From assembly GCA_003584895.1 (NCBI GenBank), contig QVQF01000114.1:1-35023 (forward strand): DNA of 35,023 bases, in the 5' to 3' direction. This DNA is from Methylococcales bacterium. Its GTDB lineage: Bacteria > Pseudomonadota > Gammaproteobacteria > Methylococcales > Methylomonadaceae. Of the stretch, positions 19,301-26,985 are shown piece after piece. The stretch's first letter is position 1. Each line of letters opens with the position of its first letter. The translations under genes and the position numbers were made by a program. The notes beneath the pieces are model-generated. The model ran no database searches, was not told the DNA's origin, and saw only the letters and a program-made list of their open reading frames with translations.

Positions 19301-19473
19301 TCATCTAAAAGCTCAGGTAATCTATTCAATAGATCACTTAATAAATACTCTCTATTTTCAATATACGATGGCGTTTTAACAGTTGCCCTCCCTTCAAAAA
19401 TCAGCTTATTTATTTCTGCTAATTCATCTTCATGAATCAAGCGATCGTATAAGCCTTTTGATAATTTTGTCAT
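16318..19473 (-). CDS. PLD nuclease-like / SF2 helicase / DUF3427 protein
   Basis: 1051 residues with three regions. Residues about 140-285 form a phospholipase D-like domain with HAK (H224, K226) and GSANLS; the final Asp of the HKD motif is replaced (N231), which I recall as common in this family. Residues about 330-690 are a superfamily 2 helicase: AATGTGKT (357-364), DEAH (453-456), LTATPER (478-484), EGVDIPDV and QQIGRGLRL. The rest is a DUF3427-type C-terminus. Proteins of this build occur in genomic islands with restriction and toxin genes and are suspected nucleic-acid defence or repair enzymes; no reaction is established to my knowledge. Located between higA-like and vapBC genes, 24 bp after a duplicated gene fragment. 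Confidence 0.85.
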   Translation of the reverse strand: MTKLSKGLYDRLIHEDELAEINKLIFEGRATVKTPSYIENREYLLSDLLNRLPELLDEISASKDSSSEKNLAEIQLISTVLKNARLEAKAELEIDFIVEPPQVLRSIHEPEMPGIFPVTGLRTPWLFSSSRSEPSLLHELIAELQAVDTVDILVSFITWSGVRKIIDVLKQATAIDATGKSRTKFRILTTTYIGATEARAVNALAELPNVELRISLDGRRTRLHAKAWIFNRNSGFGTAFIGSANLSESALISGIEWTVKLTQCSNEAIFKNAQAHFETLWNDGEFLHYDPCNQDHRNALEKALYAESRHGKTNQSSSELIAIQTWFDLSPKPYQQEMLDRLAAERTHHRYRNLVVAATGTGKTVVAAFDYGRLTKEKGGQPRLLFVAHRVQILIQAMNTFRQVLRDSNFGELLDGNNEASQHEHLFVTINTAHNRDLVAQHGASFWNMVIIDEAHHLPANSFDKFISSVKPAVLLGLTATPERADGKSLNQYFDTRPDGSPAVTLRLWDALDQELLAPFEYYATHDDIDLTSIQWKKNTIVEQLDNIISASDIRARSALQAVETYVSDLAKLKAIGFCISVRHAEFMAAYFNSHGLPSKSITGEHNQTEREHAINELKHGRLKVIFTCDLFNEGVDIPDVNTLLLLRPTQSPVVFQQQIGRGLRLSLGKQSCLVLDFVGTYSQDFRFDILLRALTGQNRLAIKDSVDKGFGSLPTGCHIQFDRVARERVLASLKSSLKLNVTRLTAELVAWATAKDHTKITLKEFLLENEIDISDIYSGNHYWTELKRLAHLPTLAKGVREDELSRRVASILYVDDIEILNAWHQALVHKKIDATRVQILAHTFLVRQSELINPAQFMLLIEQHPAIKDELIEVIEWRIEQSIQPYCHLDGTPSSWVLSLHNRYSRSDIITAISYANATKRPAFREGCLAISDSKIELMFVTLDKSEGFDERVQYHDYAISPKLFHWQSQNVASSTNNTGLRYLNSVAEPLANGWRFFLFVRENKNAAFAALGEALLIKAEGERPISITWELKAAMPIELFRHFSVLRSV

Positions 19474-19497
19474 TGAAGTTTAGGTAAAGTCATTTGG

Positions 19498-19650
19498 TTA
19501 AAAACTATAGATAGCGGCAAAAGGCGTAAAGTCATAAGCCAGTGCATGTAGCCATTGATGCGCCACGGCTTTGGCTTCTGTGCCTACAGGCGCATAGTTA
19601 ACAGCGGTAGGCAGCAAGGCTTCTACTGTTCTTTGAAAAAAAGAGTTCAT
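19498..19650 (-). pseudogene. Copy A of an unidentified gene's 3' end (50-codon frame)
   Basis: Minus-strand frame from ATG 19650 to TAA 19498 encodes 50 residues, including ALLPTAVNYAPVGTEAKAV and HQWLHALAYDFTPFA. Bases 19515-19625 match copy B (20378-20488) with 7 differences in 111. No Shine-Dalgarno is visible and the length suggests a leftover 3' end and not a full gene. It stops 24 bp before the helicase ATG. The family is not recognised. A functional short leader peptide cannot be excluded. Confidence 0.55.
19515..19625. repeat. 111-bp direct repeat, copy A
   Basis: About 94% identical to 20378-20488 in the same orientation, by my base-by-base comparison. The two copies flank the vapBC pair. 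Five of the seven differences are synonymous in the shared minus-strand frame, which indicates that the sequence diverged while still under protein-coding selection. Confidence 0.8.
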
Positions 19651-19668
19651 TATTATTTTAATTAAGTT

Positions 19669-19682
19669 ACAAGCTAGCTTGT
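19669..19682. repeat. 14-bp perfect palindrome downstream of vapC
   Basis: ACAAGCTAGCTTGT is fully self-complementary and lies between the vapC stop and repeat copy A. It may be chance, a junction scar or an operator half of a small regulator; nothing else supports a function. Confidence 0.3.
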
Positions 19683-19708
19683 TGCCAGCTAATAGTTTAC
19701 TGATGCCA

Positions 19709-20128
19709 TCAAACCCAAGGATTAAGTATTTTTACACCTGTTGGTTTAAAATCTACGACATTGCGTGTAACCACGGTCATATTATGCACGATAGCAGTGG
19801 CGGCAATGAGCGCATCACGATCTGAACGAGGATCTGGGACATGTAACTTTCCACAACAAAGTGCTACAGCCGCATCGATAACAAGAATACGTCCTTCAAA
19901 AGCAGGTAATACATGATGATTAAGCCAAGTACGAAGCATCACCGCTTGTGCTATATCGCGTCGTTCAATTAAACCAATGCCCATTTCTAACTCAAGCAAC
20001 GTCACCACTGATAAATATAAATCAGTCGGTGCAACTTTATCCGCCCAAGCTTTTACATGAGGATTTATTTTAGTTGTTTTTGCTTTTCTTAGTTCAGAAA
20101 CGACGTTGGTATCTAGCAAACATTTCAT
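19709..20128 (-). CDS. vapC: PIN-domain toxin (VapC/FitB family)
   Basis: 139 residues with the four acidic PIN active-site positions: D6 (LLDTNVVSE), E46 (LLELEMG), D105 (DALIAATA) and D126 (NVVDFKPTGV). VapC toxins are Mg-dependent ribonucleases that cleave tRNA or rRNA and halt translation until neutralised. The ATG overlaps the antitoxin stop by four bases (ATGA), the usual coupled toxin-antitoxin order. Full length, no sign of decay. The RNA target cannot be read from sequence. Confidence 0.93.
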   Translation of the reverse strand: MKCLLDTNVVSELRKAKTTKINPHVKAWADKVAPTDLYLSVVTLLELEMGIGLIERRDIAQAVMLRTWLNHHVLPAFEGRILVIDAAVALCCGKLHVPDPRSDRDALIAATAIVHNMTVVTRNVVDFKPTGVKILNPWV

Positions 20129-20349
20129 TTCAAATCAGCCGGATGAAACATAGTTGACGCTAAGCGGGGCGGATCAAAGTCAATATCAGCACCATCTGGC
20201 ATTGCCAGTAACTCAGCAATATTGGCTTGATTTTTATGTTGCTGTATATAGTCGGTTAATATTTTAACGATAGCTTCTTGAGCATTATGATAATGACTAA
20301 CAGTAATCACTTCATTAATTAAGGCGTCATCTAAGGTAATAATAGTCAT
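20125..20349 (-). CDS. vapB: VapB-type antitoxin
   Basis: 74 residues: a short N-terminal DNA-binding-like segment (MTIITLDDALINEV) followed by a helix with AQEAIVKILTDYIQQHK and a C-terminal FDPPRLASTMF, typical of antitoxin tails that block PIN toxins. It precedes vapC and overlaps it by 4 bp. Its ribosome site (CGGAG) lies in the last codons of repeat copy B, whose TAA shares one base with this ATG (TAATG). The exact antitoxin subfamily is uncertain. Confidence 0.85.
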   Translation of the reverse strand: MTIITLDDALINEVITVSHYHNAQEAIVKILTDYIQQHKNQANIAELLAMPDGADIDFDPPRLASTMFHPADLK

Positions 20350-20488
20350 TATTTACTCCGTATGTTCAAGAAATATTCGGCAAAGGGCGTAAAGTCATAA
20401 GCCAGTGCATGTAGCCATTGATGCGCCACGGCTTTGGCTTCTATGCCTTCAGGTGCATAGTTAACAGCAGTAGGCAACAAGGCCTCTA
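20349..20488 (-). pseudogene. Copy B of the unidentified gene's 3' end, fused to vapB start
   Basis: The minus-strand frame reads EALLPTAVNYAPEGIEAKAV...HQWLHALAYDFTPFAEYFLNIRSK and ends in TAA at 20351-20349, overlapping the vapB ATG by one base. No start codon is associated; the homology begins next to a REP palindrome at 20494. The C-terminal residues after TPFA differ from copy A. The parent gene is not recognised and not present intact in the window. Confidence 0.5.
20378..20488. repeat. 111-bp direct repeat, copy B
   Basis: Partner of 19515-19625, same orientation, 7 differences in 111 by eye. Its upper end is 6 bp from the REP palindrome at 20494-20514; its lower end runs into the vapB ribosome site. 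Confidence 0.8.
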
Positions 20489-20493
20489 TGCCA

Positions 20494-20514
20494 GTCGGGG
20501 TTTGCAACCCCGAC
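20494..20514. repeat. REP-like palindrome
   Basis: GTCGGGGTT-TGC-AACCCCGAC: perfect 9-bp GC-rich stem with a 3-nt loop. No T-tract on either strand. It is a typical extragenic REP element and marks the edge of repeat copy B. Confidence 0.75.
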
Positions 20515-20589
20515 CGAAACGTTTGAATGCTTAAATCATTCCTGAAACGTTAAACATTAGGGAGATCTTATCGCGTTAACGCTACCGAG

Positions 20590-20795
20590 CGTTTGCTAGA
20601 CTTATTAAAGCACTTATAGTGTCTATCTGTCGATTGCTAGACCTATTCAAGCACTCATAGGGTCTATTTGTCGCTTGCTAGACCTATTCAAGCATTTATA
20701 AGGTCTATTTGTCGCTTGCTAGCCCTATTAATGCAGATTTAGGGCTAACTAGCGTTTGATAGACCTACTTAAAGCAATTTTAGTGCATAGGTACT
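20590..20795. repeat. Tandem array of five ~41-bp hairpin units
   Basis: The anchor TGCTAG recurs at 20594, 20635, 20676 and 20717, and as TGATAG at 20757, giving periods of 41, 41, 41 and 40 bp. Each of the first four units can fold: TAGACCTAT/ATAGGGTCTA (20638-20646, 20657-20666), TAGACCT/AGGTCTA (20679-20685, 20701-20707) and TAGCCCT/AGGGCTA (20720-20726, 20741-20747). The A-to-C change in the last left arm is matched by a T-to-G change in the right arm. The period is not a multiple of three, so the array is not coding. It lies 75 bp past the photolyase stop. Confidence 0.75.
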
Positions 20796-20870
20796 GAACA
20801 AAGTGAAACGCATCATTTATAAATAATACGGCTCCTAGCGTCGGCAGCTATACACTGTATTTCATGGAGA

Positions 20871-22259
20871 CTACTTGCTGACTGATACTGAGTTAAGTAT
20901 GGCGTCTTTAAACCTAGCCTTGGTACTATCGCTTTCAAAGGCATGATCAATAATGGGTGCTGGATATGAGCCAGACTGATGTTTTTTATGCCATTGATGA
21001 ATGATTTTCGGAGTATAGGCTTTAAGCTCAGGTATCCATCGGTAGATATACTGGCAATCTGCATCAAATTTTTGTTGCTGCAACCAAGGATTAAATATTC
21101 GAAAGTAGGGCTGGGCATCACAACCTGTTGATGCCGCCCACTGCCAATTGCCATTATTAACACAGGGATCATAATCAACTAAATGCTGGGCAAAATAACG
21201 CTCGCCCCAACGCCAACTCACATGTAAGTCTTTCACTAAAAAAGAAGCGACGATCATTCTGACGCGATTGTGCATAAATCCCGTCGCATTAAGTTCACGC
21301 ATACCGGCATCAACGATAGGAAAGCCAGTTCTCCCATCCGCCCAAGCCTGAAAATAGTCCAGATTATTATCCCAATGCAGATTAGCAAACTTTTCTAAAA
21401 AAGCCTTACCAAATACCCTAGGGTAGTGATAAGCAATATGCGTAAAAAAATCACGCCAATAAAGCTGTCTTATTAAAGGGTGCTCACTACCCAAAGCATT
21501 GATTAGCGCATAATAAACTTCTCGCACTGAACAGGTACCAAACTTTAAATGCGCAGATAACTTACTCGTGCTATCCAAAACCGGAAAATCTCGAGTATTC
21601 AGGTAATCGGCCTGCTCAGCAAGCTGTTCAAGTATGCCTAGCGCTTGCAATCGACCACCTTTGCTTATCTCCACAGTAGCTTTACTAAACGACAAAGCTA
21701 CTTGTTCAATACTCACTTCAGAGGCTATAGACAAAAAGCGCTGCGCACTTAAGGCTTGCGGCAAGGCAACTGGAATCTGTCGGGCATTATTATAAAAAGC
21801 AGTAAACACTTTATAAGGCGTTTGGTCACTTTTTAGCGCCTGCTCAGGCTCAGTAAGAAGTGCATCTGCTAAGATATATAGCGACAAGCCTAGTTTTTGA
21901 CAAGTCTCTGCCAGCTCTGCATCACGCCGCCTGCTAAAAGGCGTGTAATCACGATTAATAAATACCGCTTGAATGGATTGCTGCTTTAATGCACAGGCAA
22001 TTACTTGATCAGGCAAGCCCTTATAAAGCGTTAGATTGCCACCGACGCTTTGCAATTGCTGATCAAGATCTGCAATTGACTGCAACATAAAATGCAGTGC
22101 GGGTTGGCTTTGATAAGGATGAGCGTCTATTTGTCTGGGGTCAAAAATGAAACAGGGCAAGACTTGCTTAGAAAGGCGTAAAGCTTCATTCAGCGCGGTA
22201 TTATCCTGCAAGCGTAAATCACGCCGAAAAATAAATAGGGATTTGTTGTAGACAGGCAT
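20871..22259 (-). CDS. phrB: Deoxyribodipyrimidine photolyase (class I CPD type)
   Basis: 462 residues. It uses light and FADH- to split cyclobutane pyrimidine dimers. The N-terminal Rossmann-like antenna domain begins LFIFRRDLRLQDNTAL; the FAD-binding domain carries TPYKVFTAFY, LKFGTCSVREVY, the signature GMRELNATGFMHNRVRM and LVDYDPCVNNGNWQWAAS, followed by YFRIFNPWLQ. Length and order are normal. The Met at 22259 begins MPVYNKSL directly before the conserved first strand. Which antenna cofactor (MTHF or 8-HDF) is bound cannot be settled by eye. Isolated from neighbours by REP-rich gaps on both sides. Confidence 0.95.
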   Translation of the reverse strand: MPVYNKSLFIFRRDLRLQDNTALNEALRLSKQVLPCFIFDPRQIDAHPYQSQPALHFMLQSIADLDQQLQSVGGNLTLYKGLPDQVIACALKQQSIQAVFINRDYTPFSRRRDAELAETCQKLGLSLYILADALLTEPEQALKSDQTPYKVFTAFYNNARQIPVALPQALSAQRFLSIASEVSIEQVALSFSKATVEISKGGRLQALGILEQLAEQADYLNTRDFPVLDSTSKLSAHLKFGTCSVREVYYALINALGSEHPLIRQLYWRDFFTHIAYHYPRVFGKAFLEKFANLHWDNNLDYFQAWADGRTGFPIVDAGMRELNATGFMHNRVRMIVASFLVKDLHVSWRWGERYFAQHLVDYDPCVNNGNWQWAASTGCDAQPYFRIFNPWLQQQKFDADCQYIYRWIPELKAYTPKIIHQWHKKHQSGSYPAPIIDHAFESDSTKARFKDAILNSVSVSK

Positions 22260-22352
22260 TAACAGAGGCTAATCAAGCTGGTTTACGATTCATTTCAAGC
22301 CTTGAAATTCGGACATAGAACCTGCTTGGGAACGATGTGTAAGAGCTTCCTG

Positions 22353-22424
22353 TAGGTTGGGCTAACGGCTTTATCGTTAACCCAACATTGATGTTGGGTT
22401 GCGAAAAGCACGCAGCCCAACCTA
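22353..22424. repeat. Nested REP element (two stems)
   Basis: Outer arms TAGGTTGGGCT (22353-22363) and AGCCCAACCTA (22414-22424) are exact inverted copies; inside, AACCCAACAT (22379-22388) and ATGTTGGGTT (22391-22400) form a 10-bp stem with a 2-nt loop. The right outer arm supplies the TAG stop codon of the adjacent lipoprotein gene. It may act as a transcription barrier between the lipoprotein and photolyase genes. Confidence 0.75.
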
Positions 22425-22913
22425 GTAAAACAATTTATTGAAAAAGCTTTTTTCTTCTTTAGGCTTAGGTGCATTAAAGATAGTAAAGCCTTTATTTACT
22501 ATAGGTGCTTGTGTGCAATGGTAAGCGGCTGCATCGAATTTGATTTGTAAAGACCTAGGATTTTCATGTTCGGTCAGGTATTTTTCAACCTCTTCATCCG
22601 TTAAATCTTTTACCATATGATGAGCAATACAACTACAAGGCTTGGCGGCGCTTTCAGCATCTACGTCTTTATTAACAGAGTTTTTAATTTCTCTGGCCAC
22701 ACATTGAGCTGCGAAAGCATCTTCAAACTTATGCTTTTCGACCGCTGTTACCGTGCCATCATGACTATGATCAAAAGGATTAAACACCGTTTTCACGGGG
22801 GCCGCTTTAGCCGCTTTTTCTTTATCGTCTGAACAACCGACTACCAATAACGCCATTAGACTGATTGTTAACACAGCAAAACAAGATTTTTTTATAAATA
22901 CAGGTGCTTTCAT
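22422..22913 (-). CDS. EF-hand-containing lipoprotein, function unknown
   Basis: 163 residues with a lipoprotein signal (LLVVGC, C27). Residues 48-59 read DHSHDGTVTAVE, which fits the 12-residue EF-hand calcium loop (D1, S3, D5, G6, V8, E12). Four further cysteines (C71, C93, C95, C133), two as CSC, sit in a helical region with DLTDEEVEKYL; they could form disulfides or bind a metal. The protein ends in a basic/aromatic KSFFNKLFY whose stop codon falls in the neighbouring REP arm. I recognise no named family; only one EF loop is seen, so calcium binding is a suggestion. Confidence 0.75.
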   Translation of the reverse strand: MKAPVFIKKSCFAVLTISLMALLVVGCSDDKEKAAKAAPVKTVFNPFDHSHDGTVTAVEKHKFEDAFAAQCVAREIKNSVNKDVDAESAAKPCSCIAHHMVKDLTDEEVEKYLTEHENPRSLQIKFDAAAYHCTQAPIVNKGFTIFNAPKPKEEKSFFNKLFY

Positions 22914-23053
22914 AAAGTTACATCGTAAAGGTTAAAGGGCTCAAGACTTAACTATCATGCCTTGAACTGGTCATTCAAAAGAGCAGAACTTTACCATTTT
23001 ATTAAAATGCATTCTAGTTCTGTTGCTGTTGTTATTAAATAACTGACATTACG

Positions 23054-23252
23054 TATCGTTCCCACGCTCTGCGCTCATCGTTATACACATCTCATAGTCG
23101 CGTAAGATGGACAGTTATGTAGGGTGGATAAGCTGCGCGCATCCACCGTTTATATCGGCAAAGGATGGGCATTTTAAAACAGCTGAAGCTGTTTTACTCC
23201 AAGCACACAGAATACTTGTGTATAACGATGAGCGCTCTGCGTGGGAACGATA
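23054..23252. repeat. Long inverted repeat pair with inner palindromes
   Basis: Arms 23054-23088 and 23218-23252 are 35-bp inverted copies (32 of 35 positions match). Both contain the CGTTCCCACGC palindrome half; the three mismatches fall in its TCTG/AGAG core. Between the arms lie GGTGGAT/ATCCACC (23123-23129, 23141-23147) and AAAACAGCT-GA-AGCTGTTTT (23176-23195). No ORF with coding character lies inside. The arrangement looks like a composite REP/MITE-like element. Confidence 0.65.
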
Positions 23253-23278
23253 AATTAAGCGCATCCTATAGCTCTAAA

Positions 23279-23350
23279 TGCTGGGATTCGTACCTCATCC
23301 CAGCCTACATCATACGTAGGCTGGGATGTAGCGAAAGCGGAATCCCAGCA
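23279..23350. repeat. Nested REP element downstream of ubiD
   Basis: Outer arms TGCTGGGATTC (23279-23289) and GAATCCCAGCA (23340-23350) enclose CATCCCAGCCTAC (23296-23308) and GTAGGCTGGGATG (23316-23328), all exact inverted copies. Followed by GCGGGAACGATA, a partial copy of the neighbouring GTTCCCAC element. With 23054-23252 it fills most of the 488-bp gap between ubiD and the lipoprotein gene; nothing else is seen there. Confidence 0.75.
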
Positions 23351-23401
23351 ATCGGAGTGCGGGAACGATATAAGAGCATCAAGCCAAACTAAGTGATGTT
23401 A

Positions 23402-24865
23402 TTAAATAGACAAACTTTCCCACATCGCATCAACTTTACTAATCACCTCAGGTGACATCACCATAGGTCGTCCCCACTCCCTGTTAGTTTCTCCTGGCCA
23501 TTTATTAGTGGCATCAAAACCCACTTTAGAACCTAAGCCTGACACGGGCGAGGCAAAATCAAGATAATCAATAGGCGTATTTTCTAAGATCGTTAAATCT
23601 CTAGCGGGATCCATACGGGTGGTAATTGCCCAAATCACATCTTGCCAATTACGGACATCAATATCTTCGTCAACGACAATAACAAATTTGGTGTACATAA
23701 ACTGGCGTAAATAAGACCAAGTGCCAAGCATCACTCGCTTAGCATGACCGGCGTATTGCTTTTTCATACTGATCACGGCCATACGGTAAGAACAACCTTC
23801 AGGCGGCAAATAAAAGTCAACGATCTCTGGAAATTGTTTTTGTAAAATCGGCACGAATACCTCATTTAAGGCCACACCCAAAACAGCTGGCTCATCAGGT
23901 GGTCTGCCAGTAAAAGTGCTGTGATAAATGGGCGCGACTCGCTGGGTAATTCTTTCTATGGTAAAGACCGGAAACTCGTCTACTTCATTGTAATAGCCGG
24001 TGTGATCGCCAAATGGGCCTTCTGGCGCTGTTTCACCCGGATAAATAAACCCTTCAAAGACGATTTCAGCACTGGCAGGCACTTGTAAATCATTAATCAA
24101 ACAATTAGCGACTTCAGTTTTACTCCCACGTAATAAGCCAGCAAAGGCATATTCTGACAAGGTATCAGGCACGGGAGTTACGGCCGCTAAGATGGTGGCA
24201 GGATCAGCGCCCAAAGCCACAGAAACCGGAAACGGTTTACCCGGATAAGCCTTTTGCCATTCTCTAAAATCTAAAGCCCCACCTCGATGCGCTAACCAAC
24301 GCATAATGACTTTATTTTTACCGATAACTTGTTGGCGATAAATACCTAAATTTTGTCGGTCTTTATTCGGGCCTTTAGTAATCACTAACGGCCAAGTAAT
24401 CAAAGGCGCAGCATCATCTGGCCAACAGGTTTGAATGGGATAATCGCTTAAATCGATTTCATCGCCCTCTCTAACCAATTCTTGGCAAGGTGGTGAACTC
24501 ACCAATTTAGGTGCCATATTCAACACTTGCTTGAACACTGGAAACTTTTCCCACGCGTCTTTCATGCCTTTAGGCGGCTCTGGCTCTTTTAACATAGCCA
24601 AGAGTTCACCTATGCCCCGCAATTCAGTAACCGATTCAGCGCCCATACCCATAGCCACACGCTTAGGCGTGCCAAACAAGTTAGCGAGCACAGGGATGTT
24701 ATAACCAATAGGATTTTCAAACAATAAGGCAGGGCCGCCTTGTTTTAAGGTGCGATCACAAATCTCGGTCATTTCCAGATAAGGATCAACCGGTACCGTA
24801 ATGCGTTTTAATTCACCTTGTTTTTCTAGTTGCTTGATGAAATCGCGTAAATCATGATATTTCAT
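23402..24865 (-). CDS. ubiD: 4-hydroxy-3-polyprenylbenzoate decarboxylase
   Basis: 487 residues, the normal UbiD length. It decarboxylates the polyprenylated hydroxybenzoate in ubiquinone synthesis using prenylated FMN made by UbiX (not in the window). Diagnostic stretches include [50 protein letters not shown] (the E-containing active-site loop), [15 protein letters not shown] and TRMDPARD. Its ATG overlaps the opdA stop by 4 bp (ATGA), so the two are co-translated although their functions are unrelated. Confidence 0.96.
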   Translation of the reverse strand: MKYHDLRDFIKQLEKQGELKRITVPVDPYLEMTEICDRTLKQGGPALLFENPIGYNIPVLANLFGTPKRVAMGMGAESVTELRGIGELLAMLKEPEPPKGMKDAWEKFPVFKQVLNMAPKLVSSPPCQELVREGDEIDLSDYPIQTCWPDDAAPLITWPLVITKGPNKDRQNLGIYRQQVIGKNKVIMRWLAHRGGALDFREWQKAYPGKPFPVSVALGADPATILAAVTPVPDTLSEYAFAGLLRGSKTEVANCLINDLQVPASAEIVFEGFIYPGETAPEGPFGDHTGYYNEVDEFPVFTIERITQRVAPIYHSTFTGRPPDEPAVLGVALNEVFVPILQKQFPEIVDFYLPPEGCSYRMAVISMKKQYAGHAKRVMLGTWSYLRQFMYTKFVIVVDEDIDVRNWQDVIWAITTRMDPARDLTILENTPIDYLDFASPVSGLGSKVGFDATNKWPGETNREWGRPMVMSPEVISKVDAMWESLSI

Positions 24866-26898
24866 GCCGCAATTCCGCTGTGTCTGAGCAAAGCATCTAT
24901 ATTTGGTTGACGACCACGGAAATTGATAAACAAATCCATAGCATCTTGGCTGCCGCCTTGTTCCAATATTTGTGTCAAAAAGGCCTGTCCAGTTTCCCTG
25001 TCAAAAATACCGTTTTCTTCGAACAAAGAAAAGGCATCGCTAGATAATACTTCCGCCCATTTATAACTGTAATAACCTGCCGCATAGCCGCCGGCAAAAA
25101 TATGCGAAAAACTATGCGCAAAACGATTGAATTCGGGCGGTGACATCACAGCAACTTGCGCTCTTATTTGCCCTAGGGTTTCATAGATACGTCCGCCTAG
25201 TTCAGGGTTATAGTCTTTATGAATTCTAAAATCGAACAGACTAAACTCTAACTGTCTGACCATAATCATGCCGGCCTGAAAGTTTTTCGCCGCGAGCATT
25301 TTCTTAAAAAGACTATCAGGTAAAACCTCACCAGATTGATAATGCCCTGAAATCAAGGCCAATGCCTCTTGCTCCCAACACCAGTTTTCCATGAATTGGC
25401 TAGGCAGTTCAACCGCATCCCATTCCACGCCATTAATGCCAGAAACGCCTAAATGGTCAACTAAAGTGAGCATGTGTTGTAGGCCATGACCAAACTCATG
25501 AAATAAAGTAATCACATCATCATGTGTGAGTAACGCGGGTATATCGGCCGTAGGTGCTGCAAAATTACAGGTTAAATAAGCGACTGGGATTTGAATATCG
25601 CCGCCTTTATTTTTACGACCGACACAATCATCCATCCAAGCGCCGCCACGTTTTTTAGCGCGGGCATATAGATCAATATAGAACTGTCCACGTAGCAAAC
25701 CGTTTTCGTCATGAATCTGGAAGAAGCGCACATCCGCATGCCAGGTGTCGAAATCCGTTATCTCGGTAATATTTAAGCCATAGAGTTTTTCTACTACTGC
25801 AAACAAACCTGGTAAAACTCGACTAATCGGGAAGTAGGACTTCACCTCTTCTTGGGATAGCTGATAATAATGCTGACGCATTTTTTCTGAGACGTAACCT
25901 ACGTCCCAAGATTGCAAATCATCAATGCTGCAATATTGCTGGGCAAAATCACGTAACTCTGCAAGATCTTTGTGTGCTTGTGGCCCTGATTTTAGCGCTA
26001 AATCTTCCAGAAAATGTATGACATCATCGGGTTTATTAGCCATTTTGGTCGCCAACGATAGCTCGGCATAATTGTTAAATCCCAATAGCTGGGCTTTTTC
26101 ATAACGCAACGCCAAAATCTGCTCCATGAGTTCAGTATTATCCCACTGTCCTGCCTGTGGGCCACGATCTGAAGCGCGAGTGGCATAAGCTTCATAATGC
26201 TCACTACGCAAGGTTCTGTCATCAGCGTAAGTCATTACCGCTTGATAAGAAGGGCTATGTAAAGTGATCAGCCAGCCTTGTTGATCTTGGCTTTCAGCGG
26301 TCTGTTTAGCGCTGGCTTTTGCCGATTCAGGTAATCCTGCTAAATCGTTTTCATCAGTGATGAGCTTAGACCAAGCATTGGTAGCATCGAGAAGATTTTC
26401 TTCATAGAGACTTGCAAGCTTAGATAATTCCTGGCTAATGTCTTTATAGCGCAGTTTTTTGTCAGACTCCAAATCAACACCTGACAATTTAAAGTCTCTT
26501 AAAGCATTGTTAAGCACTTTCTGTTGAGCCGGCTCTAGCGTCTTAAATTCATCACTATCGACCAGCATTTGGTAGGCATTACACAACTGAGCGTTTTGCC
26601 CCATTTCTGTAGAGTAAGCGCTAAGCATAGGTAAGCAGGCATTATAGGCTTCACGTAGTTCATCACTATTGACCACAGAATTTAAATGGCTCACCGGAGA
26701 CCAAGCTTTATTAAGCTTATCTTCAGCCTCTTCTAAGGGTTCAACCAGATTATTCCAAGTATATTGACTGGTCGCTTGTAATTGCTGATCGACAACTGCA
26801 CGCGCCTCAGCCAACAACTGGCTAATAGCAGGTTCAATGTGTTCAGGCTTAATCTCAGAAAATAAAGGCAAAACTGTCGTCGTTAATAAAGGATTCAT
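24862..26898 (-). CDS. prlC: Oligopeptidase A (M3 zinc metallopeptidase)
   Basis: 678 residues, as in E. coli PrlC/OpdA. A cytoplasmic peptidase that degrades signal peptides and other oligopeptides. The zinc site is HEFGH (467-471) within [14 protein letters not shown], with the downstream [17 protein letters not shown] supplying the third ligand glutamate. The C-terminal [23 protein letters not shown] is typical. The start at 26898 gives [25 protein letters not shown], the standard family N-terminus. First gene of the pair with ubiD. Confidence 0.96.
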   Translation of the reverse strand: MNPLLTTTVLPLFSEIKPEHIEPAISQLLAEARAVVDQQLQATSQYTWNNLVEPLEEAEDKLNKAWSPVSHLNSVVNSDELREAYNACLPMLSAYSTEMGQNAQLCNAYQMLVDSDEFKTLEPAQQKVLNNALRDFKLSGVDLESDKKLRYKDISQELSKLASLYEENLLDATNAWSKLITDENDLAGLPESAKASAKQTAESQDQQGWLITLHSPSYQAVMTYADDRTLRSEHYEAYATRASDRGPQAGQWDNTELMEQILALRYEKAQLLGFNNYAELSLATKMANKPDDVIHFLEDLALKSGPQAHKDLAELRDFAQQYCSIDDLQSWDVGYVSEKMRQHYYQLSQEEVKSYFPISRVLPGLFAVVEKLYGLNITEITDFDTWHADVRFFQIHDENGLLRGQFYIDLYARAKKRGGAWMDDCVGRKNKGGDIQIPVAYLTCNFAAPTADIPALLTHDDVITLFHEFGHGLQHMLTLVDHLGVSGINGVEWDAVELPSQFMENWCWEQEALALISGHYQSGEVLPDSLFKKMLAAKNFQAGMIMVRQLEFSLFDFRIHKDYNPELGGRIYETLGQIRAQVAVMSPPEFNRFAHSFSHIFAGGYAAGYYSYKWAEVLSSDAFSLFEENGIFDRETGQAFLTQILEQGGSQDAMDLFINFRGRQPNIDALLRHSGIAA

Positions 26899-26985
26899 AA
26901 GTAAGCGGATAATAGTTGACTGCGTTGATGCGTTTTATAACACAAAGAGAGATTTATTGACTAGGACAGACTGACTATTCAGCCT

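Noticed and set aside
16318-19473. Loss of function of the PLD domain because the HKD Asp is Asn.
   Set aside because: As I recall, this family commonly lacks that Asp while keeping HxK and GSxN, so it is not evidence of decay.
20590-20795. CRISPR array.
   Set aside because: The 41-bp units are directly adjacent with no constant repeat/unique spacer alternation, and no cas genes are present.
23165-23392. 75-residue plus-strand ORF.
   Set aside because: It runs through three REP palindromes and has no coding character or ribosome site.
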